The notes under the pieces are model-generated. The model was not told where the DNA came from. It worked only from the letters and a program-made list of their open reading frames with translations, and did no database searches. From positions 172,504 through 236,503 of the forward strand of contig WNNJ02001160.1 in the NCBI GenBank assembly GCA_012934845.2: DNA of 64,000 bases, read 5' to 3'. The number at the start of each line of letters is the position of its first letter. Position 1 is the stretch's first letter. The translations under genes were made by a program, and so were the position numbers. This stretch comes from Pomphorhynchus laevis (taxonomy: Eukaryota > Acanthocephala > Palaeacanthocephala > Echinorhynchida > Pomphorhynchidae). Positions 21,830 through 59,039 of this stretch are shown here, piece after piece.

Positions 21830-22620
21830 ATTTTAATGATTTTGATCTTCCTACAAGTAAAATATCAACCCTAGTTGTGATTAATATTTTAAATATTTTC
21901 CTTTCAATTTTTGTAATTCCTGTAACTTTTGATACCAGCCTAAGCCGATGGGCTGCGGTAGGCATTAATAAATAACTTCTCAGAAGTTATTCTTCTTTTA
22001 TTATCGGTTAAAAAATTCTTGATTATAACTACTTACAAGATACTACAGGAGTAATACATTTTAAAAGTAAAAATTGGGGTTACAGCTGTAAAAACCTGGC
22101 AAACCGGCGCGTCAAAGATATATATCCACGTCGGCTAGTCACCGAGACGTTCCCTGGAGATGTGCAGTATATTATCCGCATGTTGCGTCGTTTTGTCGGG
22201 GCTTCCAATTCTGGAAGGGAAGTCACAACTCGTCGGTAATTGACCTTGCTCACAGTAATGCCGTCCACAAAGGGCAACTTTACTGAATCCATCGCCAGCG
22301 TCGTTATTCTGTTTCTGCAAAGCTGCAACAATACTCAATTCGCCCGCCATCTAAATGTCAGATGCCGGATAGTTCTCGTTGTCAAAGTTGGAAAGCCATT
22401 ACCGATCGATGCTCTCAATCAGTCTCGAGAAAAATGGAATGATCATTTGCTCATAGTAAGGCATTTGAACCATTATTGGACTGCGGAAGAAGTTATAAAG
22501 CGTAATCTTTTCAGGATCGCCAAGTAGCACCTGCAACAGTAACTTATCAACAACCTCGTTTAGGCTCGGGAAGGCAGTTCAATTCCTGCTATCATGATAG
22601 CGACACTGACACAACGAAAA
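21830..22620. other. Unassigned repeat-like stretch with a second LINE-type tail
   Basis: At 21930-21985 there is a tail (CCGATGGGCTGCGGTAGGCA then TTAATAAATAACTTCTCAG) that recurs at 57890-57945, so it is probably the 3' end of another LINE family. From 22080 to 22530 there are short GC-richer frames on both strands that I do not recognise. Confidence 0.4.
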
Positions 22621-22629
22621 TTGAAAAAT

Positions 22630-22870
22630 GACGTGACAACGCTAATGACATATTTAATAAAACTAGGTGGAATCGGTATCATGGATCCAACCTTCATATT
22701 AAAAGTGCCCTTCCACTCATTCGTGAAATATATCGGCTAACGCCAAACGAATTTTGTTACAGTATAGCGACCAGATATGGTTAGGATCCAGAAGGCTTGT
22801 CATCAAATTGTGAGTGTAACGCTTGTTCTTCTTTTAGCCATGGATGTTCCAGTGCATTTACCTGATGTTA
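22630..22870 (+). mobile_element. Family C LINE fragment C5
   Basis: Reads LIKLGGIGIMDPTF, then PNEFCYSIATRYG and a CEC...H...C knuckle region, the same order as KLGGIGIVDPEY, TNNEFSDALAGRYGW and CICSSEMTINHAFSC in C1, with stops and small deletions. It ends at about 22870, where LINE-B ORF1 begins. Confidence 0.65.
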
Positions 22871-23382
22871 CTAATGATGAAAATACATATTGTCAGGTTT
22901 TGAATCATGGTCATATGTCTGATAATGGGACTGTCAAAAAGAAGGAACAAGCGTCAACGATAAGTCAACATACACTATCCGCAGTGTCACGTGACAGTCT
23001 CGAATTGCAAATTGGTAATAATAGGAAACACACCGCTGATCGATGTAGACCTGTTATTCTGGCCAATGTAAGAGAATCTTTATTTGAGAACGCACAAGTA
23101 CGTCTTAACGAGGAGGTCCAGAGTGTGAGATTTATATTGACGCAGGTACTTGGTTCTTGCAATGTGGATATTGTCAAACGTTTTAAACTCGTTGCATTAT
23201 TTCGACTGGGTAAGCGTGATACACTTAGTAATAGGCCGCGTTTACTCAAGGCCGTATTTAGAGAGCAGTCACATGCTGAGTTAATTCTTCGGAATTCATA
23301 TCGTTTAAAAGGATCCCATGTTAGTCTCTTAAAAGATCTTGACGCTCTTCAAAGGGAGAAATTGTCTCAAGCTAAGAAATAA
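22777..23382 (+). CDS. LINE-B ORF1-like protein (apparent start lies in another element)
   Basis: The frame is open for 201 codons, but the first ~30 codons overlap family C fragment C5 read out of frame, so the ATG at 22777 is not the natural start. LINE-B homology begins around residue 85 (RPVILANVRESLFENAQVRL). The C-terminal part ALFRLGKRD...HAELILRNSYRL resembles the RNA-binding core of LINE ORF1 proteins. It ends with a basic/Gln-rich helix (DLDALQREKLSQAKK). Confidence 0.6.
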   Translation: MVRIQKACHQIVSVTLVLLLAMDVPVHLPDVTNDENTYCQVLNHGHMSDNGTVKKKEQASTISQHTLSAVSRDSLELQIGNNRKHTADRCRPVILANVRESLFENAQVRLNEEVQSVRFILTQVLGSCNVDIVKRFKLVALFRLGKRDTLSNRPRLLKAVFREQSHAELILRNSYRLKGSHVSLLKDLDALQREKLSQAKK

Positions 23383-23543
23383 CTTGCATCTCGTGTTGCA
23401 CTTGGTGAGAGCAATCTATGTGTGCAAAATTTTCAAGTAGTGAAGCGACGCATTCGAATCAGTTGGTTCCCACTAGATGTATCGCCTCTCATGAATGTGG
23501 AGGGTTTTGACAAGGTCTTACAGTATATAAGTGCCTAGCTGAT

Positions 23544-24410
23544 TTGGGATCTGAAGTGTGTCAGATTGCTAGAGATGATATTATTACTCGCACTGGTGTG
23601 AATAAAAGTCATAGTATATTTTATTGTAATGTTCGGAGCTTGTTACAGAAAGTCGATGAGCTAAAGTTTAGGATCGAGTCTGTTAATCCAATTATAGTTG
23701 GTATTACAGAATCTTGGCTTAATTGTGATGTATCCGATGCTGAGGTATCCATCCAAGGCTATTCTTTGTTCCGTAGTGATCGGATAGGGGGTAGGGGTGG
23801 TGGCGTAGCTCTCTTTATGAGAGACGAAGTTAAGGTGCGCGTTTTGAGTAAGTCGTCTATTGATAGAGTTGAGAGTTTGTGGTGTCAGGTGAAGTTTGAT
23901 AACAGCTCACCCATCATACTGGGTCTTGTGTATCGTGCTCCTAAGGCAATATCTAAGAAACTCATTGAAGAGATAGAGTTGTATACGCGAGGAGATTGTG
24001 ATACTGTGATAATTGGGGATCTGAATATGCCAGATGTTGAATGGACTTCGAATACGGTTCTTCCTACTTGTGATAGTGAATCTTGTGACCTTATGGATTG
24101 TTTTGCTTATTGTGGTCTTGCTCAATTTGTTGATGTACATACTCGCTTTTCAAGTTGTAGTTCTTCCCTTCTTGATCTTTGCCTATCGACAAACAGTCAA
24201 TTAATCAGTAGTATCCAATATGATTATCCTGTTGATTTGTCTGATCACTGTGTAGTTAAAGTTTTGCTACATATACAAATGAGGGTGTTTTATCATGCTC
24301 GGTACAAACGTCATATTAACGTTATTCGGGCGAACTATGATGTTATTACATCAAAGCTACATAGAGTAAGTTGGCCTGATCCGGCTGTTGTCGGAGTTGA
24401 CGAGGCTTGA
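23544..24410 (+). CDS. LINE-B APE endonuclease
   Basis: 288 codons. Motifs in order: IFYCNVRSLLQKVDEL (catalytic Asn), IIVGITESWLN (catalytic Glu), GYSLFRSDRIGGRGGGVALF, LGLVYRAPK, VIIGDLNMPDVEW (GDxN), LLDLCLS and DLSDHCVVKV (SDH). All catalytic residues of the APE fold are present. The frame ends shortly after SDH at a deletion that removes the usual linker to RT. The annotated first codon is not ATG; the real start is probably in the region after ORF1. Confidence 0.8.
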   Translation: MGSEVCQIARDDIITRTGVNKSHSIFYCNVRSLLQKVDELKFRIESVNPIIVGITESWLNCDVSDAEVSIQGYSLFRSDRIGGRGGGVALFMRDEVKVRVLSKSSIDRVESLWCQVKFDNSSPIILGLVYRAPKAISKKLIEEIELYTRGDCDTVIIGDLNMPDVEWTSNTVLPTCDSESCDLMDCFAYCGLAQFVDVHTRFSSCSSSLLDLCLSTNSQLISSIQYDYPVDLSDHCVVKVLLHIQMRVFYHARYKRHINVIRANYDVITSKLHRVSWPDPAVVGVDEA

Positions 24411-25519
24411 GATCATTTTCGCGTGACGCTTTTGATAGCGTTATTGAAGACGACCTTGCTGAGATGTTCTCAAGGCATTTTTACTTGTACAAAGAGACTA
24501 CAAACGAGTATTCTGAACCTATCCAGAACAGTGAGACGATAAGAGGTGCTAGTGTTTCATATCCTAGTTTAGACATAGCTAATTTGATAACTCCTGAGAA
24601 AGTTTTAGCTGAACTGCATCGTCTTAAAGAGACAAACTCCAAAGGTGCTGATTTGTTACCTTCGATATATCTTCGTCGAATAGCAGACTCAATATATACA
24701 CCACTTTGTAACATATTTCGACAATCTATTATTGATACGACTCTTCCAAAAGAGTGGAAACAATCGATCATTCACCCAATCTTCAAAAAGGGTTATAGAT
24801 CTTCAGTAGACAATTACAGACCAGTAAGTATTACTTGCTTATGTTGTAGAATGTTAGAGCGAATTATACATGGTTATATGGTCAAGTTTTATAGTGAGAA
24901 TAATGTAATAGCTTCTGAGCAACATGGTTTCCGTAAGGGTTATTCGACAGTTACTAATCTACTCGCAGCCCATCTTGATTGGTCAGCTAATAAAGCCGAA
25001 TCCATTGCTACTGAAATCATATTCTTCGATTTCTCTAAGGCATTTGACAGAGTAGACCATGGATTCCTCCTAAATAAACTAGAGAAAAGTGGCATTCTAT
25101 TTTTGCTTGTTAGATGGATTGAATCGTTTTTAAGCAATCGTAGTTATTGTGTGCATGTAGATAATTTTTACTCTTCTTCGCGGCCATGTAATATAGGGGT
25201 GCCTCAAGGTTCAGTATTGGGTCCATTGTTATTTAGTGTCTACATCAACGATATCCCGGAATTTATTGATTCTCGGATGCTTTTATATGCAGACGATTTG
25301 AAAATCTGGCGGGCAATTCGTTCACCCAATGATATAGTCAAACTGCAACGAGATATCGATGAAGTCGAAAATTGGGCTCTGCTCAATAGGTTGATTGTAA
25401 ATATATCAAAATGCAAACATTTACGTGTTCGTGGCGGAAATGCTCAATCTTTAGTTAATTATAGCTTTCAAAGCAGTGATATAGAACGAGTGAACAAATA
25501 TAAGGACTTGGAAGTGTAG
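24407..25519 (+). CDS. LINE-B reverse transcriptase
   Basis: 370 codons, with SKGADLLPSIYLRRIADSIY, KEWKQSIIHPIFKKG, NYRPVSITCLCCRMLERIIH, EQHGFRKGYSTVTNLLAAHL, FFDFSKAFDRVDHGFLLNKL (motif A), GVPQGSVLGPLLFSVYINDI (motif B, intact) and YADDLKIWRA (motif C, intact). This is the best kept RT of the LINE-B family in the window. It ends at a stop (25519) before the C-terminal domain, which continues in another frame to 26107. Confidence 0.85.
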   Translation: MRSFSRDAFDSVIEDDLAEMFSRHFYLYKETTNEYSEPIQNSETIRGASVSYPSLDIANLITPEKVLAELHRLKETNSKGADLLPSIYLRRIADSIYTPLCNIFRQSIIDTTLPKEWKQSIIHPIFKKGYRSSVDNYRPVSITCLCCRMLERIIHGYMVKFYSENNVIASEQHGFRKGYSTVTNLLAAHLDWSANKAESIATEIIFFDFSKAFDRVDHGFLLNKLEKSGILFLLVRWIESFLSNRSYCVHVDNFYSSSRPCNIGVPQGSVLGPLLFSVYINDIPEFIDSRMLLYADDLKIWRAIRSPNDIVKLQRDIDEVENWALLNRLIVNISKCKHLRVRGGNAQSLVNYSFQSSDIERVNKYKDLEV

Positions 25520-25531
25520 ATAAACAGTGAT

Positions 25532-26107
25532 TTGAGTACCGTCACACATACTGAACATGCTTGTTCAAATGCGTTGGGGATAATCGGTCAACTTCGACGC
25601 ACTTTCATTGCACTCAATCAATTTGCCCTACGTCCGCTAATCTTTGCTCATGTGTTGAGCCGTCTTCTATATGCTGCGCCGTGTGTGTATCCCCAAAATT
25701 CAAAAGAACATATTAGTTCAGAGAGGGTACTTCATAGAGCTACCAAGCTAGCACCGAAACTGAAATTGTTGTCGTACCCTGATCGATTAAAAGCACTTAG
25801 ACATGAGACTGTAACGTGGACCCGCTGGTACATCGAGATGAGTATGGTCTGGCAAATTCTAAATGATTTGGATCATCCACTTCGAGATTGTCTTCATTTG
25901 CGCTCATCCAATATCCTCCGAGGCCATGGTTTAACCCTGCGACGTGAAAGGATAAGAAAATCACGAGCTGTCCAATTTGATCGGCGAGTTGTATCTCTGT
26001 GGAATAGGCTTGGAGAGTCAACAGTGTGCAGTAGCAATATCAACGAATTCAAAAAGAAATTACGGATAGAGGATGCCATGGGGAAAGCTGCTTTTCCGTA
26101 TTTGTGA
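25532..26107 (+). CDS. LINE-B ORF2 C-terminal domain
   Basis: 191 codons continuing the thumb and C-terminal region of ORF2 (LKLLSYPDRLKALRHETVTW, NILRGHGLTLRR, VVSLWNRLGESTV). The same segment in decayed form is at 9264-8974 (minus). A single break near 25520 separates it from the RT. Confidence 0.75.
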   Translation: MSTVTHTEHACSNALGIIGQLRRTFIALNQFALRPLIFAHVLSRLLYAAPCVYPQNSKEHISSERVLHRATKLAPKLKLLSYPDRLKALRHETVTWTRWYIEMSMVWQILNDLDHPLRDCLHLRSSNILRGHGLTLRRERIRKSRAVQFDRRVVSLWNRLGESTVCSSNINEFKKKLRIEDAMGKAAFPYL

Positions 26108-26439
26108 TACTTTTATTATTTTCTTTTTTTCTGCAGTGAACCAGCCAATTAAGCCATGCTTTTATGTGCTGTTGAAACATTAATAATAATATTGCCGTAT
26201 AATCAGGGGAGACTGCAAATTGTCCGCCATAACGAGATAAAGGACGTAGTAGCTGGCGAACTGAGAAAAGTGACCAACAACATAGCAATAACAACTGAAT
26301 TTGCAGAATGTTAGCGAAACTTGGGTATTTGAAAACCTCACAACCACTCGTGAAAGAGATATTGTGTGCAATTGATCATATGGAGCTATTATGCTCCACA
26401 TGATCATATGCTCATACTGTATGATCATATGATCACACA

Positions 26440-28090
26440 AGCTATTCCACCTTCTTCCCGTTTCGTCTGATGAAGTTTCTTCGGTTCTGCTGTCATTACC
26501 TAATAAAACCTCTCCTTCTGACCCAATTCCCACTCACTTGCTTAAAAATATCTGCTCCTCTATATCACCCTTCCTAACCACATTGTTCAACTCGTCCATC
26601 CGTAGCCGTACATTTCCTTCCATCTGGAAATGCGCCACTGTTTGTCCTCTTATCAGAAAGCAATATCTCGACTCCTCACTACCATCTTCGTACCGTCCAA
26701 TCTCACTTCTCCCAATACTCTCTAAACTCCTTGAGCGTATCGTTCTTAAGCAAGTTAATACATATCTCTTTTCCTCTAACTTATTTCCTCCCTTCCAAGC
26801 CGCTTTTCGCTCTAATTACTCTACTGAAATTGCATGTCTTAAAGTTTATAACGACTTACTCATATCGCGCAATCATAAATTATGTAGTGTCATAGTTTCT
26901 CTTGATCTATCGTCTGCTTTTGACATCGTCGATCACTCGATTCTTCTCCATCGCATTCGTCATGATATTATGGCTTCTCTTTACCCACTGCACCATGGTT
27001 TTCTTCATATCTATCAAACCGTACATTTCGCGTCTATTCTAACTCTTCTCTCTCCCATCTTTCGTCCATCCCGTCCGGTGTTCCACAAGGCTCATTATTA
27101 GGCCCTATGCTTTTCTCTCTTCTCGGTGATTTGTCTTCGATTTCTCATACATTTAATTTCCATGTTATGCAATATGCTGATGACATTATCATCTATGCTC
27201 ATGCACCTGTTTATCGTCTTCACGATCTTAGTGTTTCTGCTTCCGACTGTCTTGTCTCAATTTCCAATCATCTTTCTTACCTTCGCCTTTCTCTGGATCT
27301 TGATAAATCCAAAATTATATGTATCCTACCTCGACGCCTTGGTTTAGAACCTCCCTCCATATCATTAAATTCTACAATTCTTCCTACCGTTGACAATCTC
27401 GTTTTCCTAGGCTTCCATTTCGACAACAGACTTTCACTTAAACCTTTCGTTAGAGATAAAGTACGCTCATCTACCTTGATTCTCCGCAGCCTCTGTCAAA
27501 TTTAGATTGATCAATTTCCCTTAATGCATGACTTTTATATCTCTTCTCATTTACTCAAGACTTGATTACTGTCTGAGTCTATGTTCCAACTCACCTAAAT
27601 CCACTTTTCTTCCTTTACAACGCATCGTCAATGCAGCCGTTCGAATTCTCCTCCGTCTTCGTAGTTTTGGTCATACACCCTACCATCCTGCTTCTCTCGA
27701 TTTGCCTACAATTTATTGTCGTGTTCAAATTCGTCTTCTTCTCATTGCTTTTCGCCTTACCCCTTCATTTCTCAACCTTCCTTTTCTCAACAATTCTCGT
27801 ACTGTGTATTGTGCTCTGCAATCCCGTAATTCCCTTCTTTTACATGTCCCAAACTACTCTATCTCTTTCGGCTTCCGCTCCTTCGTTGTGGCTGCTCCTC
27901 CCTCGTGGAATCATCTGCCCATTCATATCCGCCAATCAACATCAATGCCGTGCTTGAAAAGCCAAATCTAATTCCATTTCAACAATTAACTAATTAATCT
28001 GTGACTTTTGCTCTTCTTTTTTTGTTAGTGGTCATGTAAGCGTGCAGTTTGCACCCATTTGTCACATTAAATAAATTATTGCTAATTAAT
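26440..28090 (+). mobile_element. LINE-A copy, RT to 3' end
   Basis: Plus-strand RT in four pieces (26538-27101, 27107-27505, 27528-27971 and a shadow frame), with VIVSLDLSSAFDIVDHS (motif A) and MQYADDIIIYAHAPVY (motif C) intact, then RDKVRSSTLILRSLCQ and the C-terminal domain. It ends with the family tail (GTCATGTAAGCGTGCAGTTT at 28033) and TTAAATAAATTATT. It is closest in sequence to the copy at 4.0-7.5 kb. Confidence 0.8.
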
Positions 28091-28189
28091 AATTAACAAT
28101 TGGGTTTAATTGATTGATTGATTCTTTATTAAATAAAAGTGAACATGTTATAAAATACAAAATAATAAGGATGATAATAATAAGGATTA

Positions 28190-28760
28190 CGGAGAGTCAT
28201 CCTTATTAATCCGTTAAATAAACAGAATTTTTTACGTCGTACACACGAGGCCAAAAATCCGATAGCGTCCCGTCTCTCCCCTGCCTTATTTGCTAGTCGA
28301 TATGTTTCCTGATCATACTTTTTCTCTTAGTATTTTTAACACTCGCTCCATTCTTCATAAAGTTGATCTACTCTTTGATATCTTCGATCAATTATCTATC
28401 GATATTCTCTGCATTACCGAATGATTGCACTCTGAGTCTGGCGATCTTGCTATTCATCGTCTATGTCGCTTTGATTGCTCTCTAGTTAAATCAGCTCGTC
28501 CTATTGTCTTTTCCACATCTACTACTTCTAACCATTGCGGTATTGTTGCTATTGTTCGTCACTCAACATCTTTACGTAAAATTAACGCTAACATCCGTTA
28601 TACTTCGTTCGAATTCTACATATGCAGATTATCAACTCATTTCCCTATGGACCTTGTGATTGTATACCGTCCAGGCTCAGGTGCCCCCTCACGTATGTTC
28701 CTTAACGACCTTGCAGATATTTCTCAGTGTTCATTGTCTTAAACTCTTTCTTTTGAAGGA
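28190..28760 (+). mobile_element. LINE-A copy, endonuclease fragment without RT
   Basis: Begins in the ORF1/EN junction (HTRPKIR-like stretch at about 28245) and gives FNTRSILHKVDLLFDIFDQL, DILCITE, then a stop, and TSFEFYICRLSTHFPMDLVI. It stops abruptly at about 28750, before GDFN. Being EN only, it is a 3'-deleted copy, lying just downstream of an RT-only copy in the same orientation. Confidence 0.7.
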
Positions 28761-28869
28761 GTATAATAACTCAGGCCATGAACTCCGCCATGGCCGGACC
28801 CAAGCCCGTGTAGAGAAAGGTGGAGAGGAGTATAAACAAGAAAAGTGTATCAATTGGACGGAACAAAGG

Positions 28870-29085
28870 GAATGAACAAACGGGCTGGACGGACTAAACG
28901 GATTGAACATATGGACTAAACGAACTGACTTTACAAACGATCTGAACGAACGATCTGAACGAACGGAATGAACGAACGGAATGAACGAACGGAATGAATG
29001 AACGGAATGAATGCACGGAATGAATGAACGGAATGAATGAACGGAATAAATGCACGGAATGAATGAACGAAAGGAATGAACGAAT
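28870..29085. repeat. Minisatellite, GAATGAACGAACG-type units
   Basis: About fifteen imperfect copies of 8-16 base units built from GAACGAACGGAATGAATGAA. The minus strand reads a repetitive Ser/His/Phe/Ile polypeptide, a by-product of the repeat and not a gene. Confidence 0.85.
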
Positions 29086-29350
29086 AATCTGGATACTCCC
29101 CCGTCAACCTAACATATATCTTCCCCTGTATATTTTGCCTCATCAATCATCCCCATGATCTACAATCTCACTTTTTAGGCTTCAATTTCGATGATTACCT
29201 TTCCCTTAAACTCTTCGTCCGTGACAAGGTCCGCTCATCTAACTTAATTCTCCGTGGTATCTGCCGTATCTGCCCCCGTATCGACTTCCGTTCTTGTATG
29301 TCTCTTCTTTCATAGTTTCTCTTCCCTAAAATCGATTACTGCTTCAGCAA
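29085..29350 (+). mobile_element. LINE-A copy, short decayed fragment
   Basis: Reads WILPRQPNIYLP, then RDKVRSSNLILRG- and PKIDYC-like segments in broken frames. It starts exactly at the minisatellite edge and is followed by an AT repeat, without the family tail. Confidence 0.65.
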
Positions 29351-29690
29351 CTCGGCCTAAATATAATACAATATACTATATTATATATGATATATACACT
29401 ATATATTACTGTATATTTAATTGTATCACTTTCGTGATACAATTAAAATAGTTTTGAATCGATTTTCACCGCACTGTAGACAACCAACTCGACGGTTTAT
29501 ACTCGACGGTTTGATCTTGAATGATTAATTGCAATTAAGAAACATTTTAATGTGATATGGATACTTATTGTAAATATCGAACTGTGAGGAATCATGTCTT
29601 TTTGTTTAAGCGTCGCAAAATATTTCTTTTTACTAGAAACACTTTATATCAAGATGTCGTTAAAATCGTTGTTCGTCTTTCGCGAAACCT
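29350..29690. other. AT-rich spacer
   Basis: ATATAC-type low-complexity sequence (29360-29450) with a TATCACTTTCGTGATA palindrome, then non-coding sequence. No gene seen. Confidence 0.5.
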
Positions 29691-29945
29691 GATAGCACAG
29701 CAGTTCCTCCTGATGACCTCTAATTGTTATTCTGATACAACGTCTGTTATTTATTAGTCAATTCATAAAAATGACGTTTATTTTAAATTTCATTTTTTTT
29801 ATTTTAACTTGATTTAAATTATAGAAAATCTAAAAACAATTATTAATTTTATTATTTAATTATTAAATTTTGATTTAGCATTATTATGTTTTGTTTATTT
29901 TATAATTATATTAAATACGTAGACTCAGTTAGCTGATTTGATGTT
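29690..29945 (-). repeat. MITE-like hairpin repeat, copy 1
   Basis: Reverse-orientation copy of a repeat with a GC-richer hairpin end (AGCAGTTCCTCCTGATGACC) and an AT-rich body, closed by a CAGTTAGCTGATTTGATGTTA edge at 29928. Other copies are at about 40.03, 48.11, 54.55, 54.90 and 62.83 kb. The hairpin half is truncated here. Confidence 0.6.
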
Positions 29946-30585
29946 AAAGGGACGCCAACTGTATGCCAGTAATAAAATTTATACTTAAGTCAGATGGTCT
30001 ATACTTCAGATTGAGAAAAATTGTTGAGATTTTCGGTTTACATAAAAATTGTATTGTCCTCAACCCACATATCCAGGAGATTAACAAAGCATTTGCCATC
30101 AAGTCTACCTTCTGGATTTCTGCTCTCCCAGTGAAGTTCTTTCCTAACTCTTACTTCTAAGATGTCGAAATTCATGTGGTCGTGATGGTGTTCCGTCAAT
30201 ACTCTTAAAAATTGTGATCAAAGCAACTACATTACATTATATAACATATTTTCAGACTCAACGAATAAAATCATTCCATATAAATGAAAATAATCTGCCC
30301 TATTCACATACAGGGCAGATAATATATCCCCTAGATTTCTGCTCTCACAGTAAAGTTATTTCCGGACTCTTAAGTCTTAAGAGTCTTAAGTCATCCGATC
30401 TGATGACCTTCCGTCGATTACTCTTAAAAATCTTGCTTTTGACATTTACATTCCGTTATACAACATATTTTCAGCCTCTTTCTGGATTTGAATCATCCTA
30501 TTGACTTTAAAGGCTCAATAATATGTCTTATTCATAAAAAGAAGTTTATCATCACGAGAATTATCAACCTATAAATTAAACCCCT
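29945..30585. other. No gene recognised
   Basis: A stretch of short frames. An imperfect duplication of about 200 bases is visible: GATTTCTGCTCTCCCAGTGAAGTT-like sequence (30112) recurs near 30340, with neighbouring segments in the same order. I see no protein family. Confidence 0.4.
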
Positions 30586-30960
30586 ATTTGTGGTAAGCTT
30601 CGTGAACCTACAATTCTTCGCACGATGCAAAGATATTTTGATGAGCGTAATATTATTGTTCCCGCTCAATATGGTTTAAGCAAAGGTCACTTCATGATAT
30701 CTAATCGATTATACGCTTATGATGACCGGTCTAGGAATGTACCTCCGTAGAAGTATAATTTGTGATTTTTCAAAGGCATTTGATACTTCTTCACACTATT
30801 TACTCATCGAGAAATTAGAGGCTGTTGACTTAGATGTTTGTACTGTTCGTTGGATTAGATCGTTCTTATCCGTTCTATTCTATTTCGAAGCTTGGATAAG
30901 GCTAATTGCGAAGAATTTATATACTCAGTTTCTAAGCCAAATTTGAGAAACCTAATAATA
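30585..30960 (+). mobile_element. LINE RT fragment, decayed (LINE-B-like)
   Basis: Reads KLREPTILRTMQRYFDERNI, VPAQYGLSKGH, and after a frameshift CDFSKAFDTSSHYLLIEKLE (motif A) with VRWIRSFLS. This is the fingers/palm segment of a CR1/Jockey-type RT, without motif C. Confidence 0.65.
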
Positions 30961-31560
30961 TAAAGATGTACATATTTTAACACCAATATATGATGCAAAC
31001 TCGATTCTTGAATCGGAATTTAAGTAAAATGCATTCTGCCAGAAATTCAAAAGTGATAAAAGAGTCATTATCTTCGATTTCTAAAGCTTGAGATGAGCCC
31101 ACACAAAACAAGAGAAATTGATTGAATATATGCGTCTTTAAAAAACTGGTTTTTCGAAATGATTCGGTCTCTTAAAATGTCGGTTGTCAAACCAAGAGTT
31201 TCGGGATGTTTGGCAATTCAAAATGGAATAATTTAAAGTCGAGAATACTTTATTCCAATCGTCAGTTTGTAATAATTTAAATAGTCATTTTAATCTTTTA
31301 ATCCCTTGTTTATAAGCATAAACATTTTAAACCAGATTTAACTCTTCTTTTGAGGACAGATAAAGTTTTTACAAATTTTATGCTACCACCTAATGACTTT
31401 AAATATAAAAAAGTCAATATTAAATTTAATATTTTATTTTAATATTAAAATTTTTGTTGATTTACGATTTTTTCTTGATTTTATTTTTAAAAATATATAA
31501 AATAATAAAAGTAATATAAAAATATTACATTTGGAATTAAAGAGTGGAATCAATAAAATG
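30960..31560. other. AT-rich flank of the NTE 3' end
   Basis: No coding frame or recognised repeat. The region lies beyond the probable polyadenylation site of the minus-strand NTE gene. Confidence 0.5.
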
Positions 31561-31709
31561 AAAGTATTTTATTAATTACAAATATAAAAAGATGGACAAA
31601 ATATACAATTACTAGACAAATTAATATTTATTAGCAATTGCATAAAATACTGGCAAAAAATCATTATTACAGCAGATTAAGATTGTACAAATGTAGTATA
31701 CACCTGTTA

Positions 31710-59031
<27,322 letters not shown>

Positions 59032-59039
59032 CTTCGAAA

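Larger units (their letters stand above)
22870..26150 (+). mobile_element. LINE-B copy, nearly full length but internally deleted
   Basis: Plus-strand element with ORF1 (to 23382), endonuclease (23544-24410), RT (24407-25519) and C-terminal domain (25532-26107), ending near 26150 in a T-rich stretch. Compared with the copy at 8.65-11.67 kb, the linker between endonuclease and RT is missing about 100 residues at the 24410 junction. Otherwise all motifs are well kept. One stop separates the RT from its C-terminal part (25519). Confidence 0.8.

Noticed and set aside
22080-22350. A THAP-like zinc finger on the minus strand (LCGRHYCEQ)
   Set aside because: Cys/His spacing and the downstream AVPTIF-like box of THAP domains are not present.
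22777-22860. N-terminal 30 residues of the LINE-B ORF1 as a signal peptide-like start
   Set aside because: The same bases encode family C LINE sequence in another frame, so the hydrophobic start is accidental.
26049-26533. Minus-strand frames overlapping the LINE-B end and the LINE-A start
   Set aside because: They are shadow frames of plus-strand LINE sequence and show no domain.
28931-29146. A Ser/His/Phe-rich peptide on the minus strand
   Set aside because: It is the translation of the GAATGAACG minisatellite.
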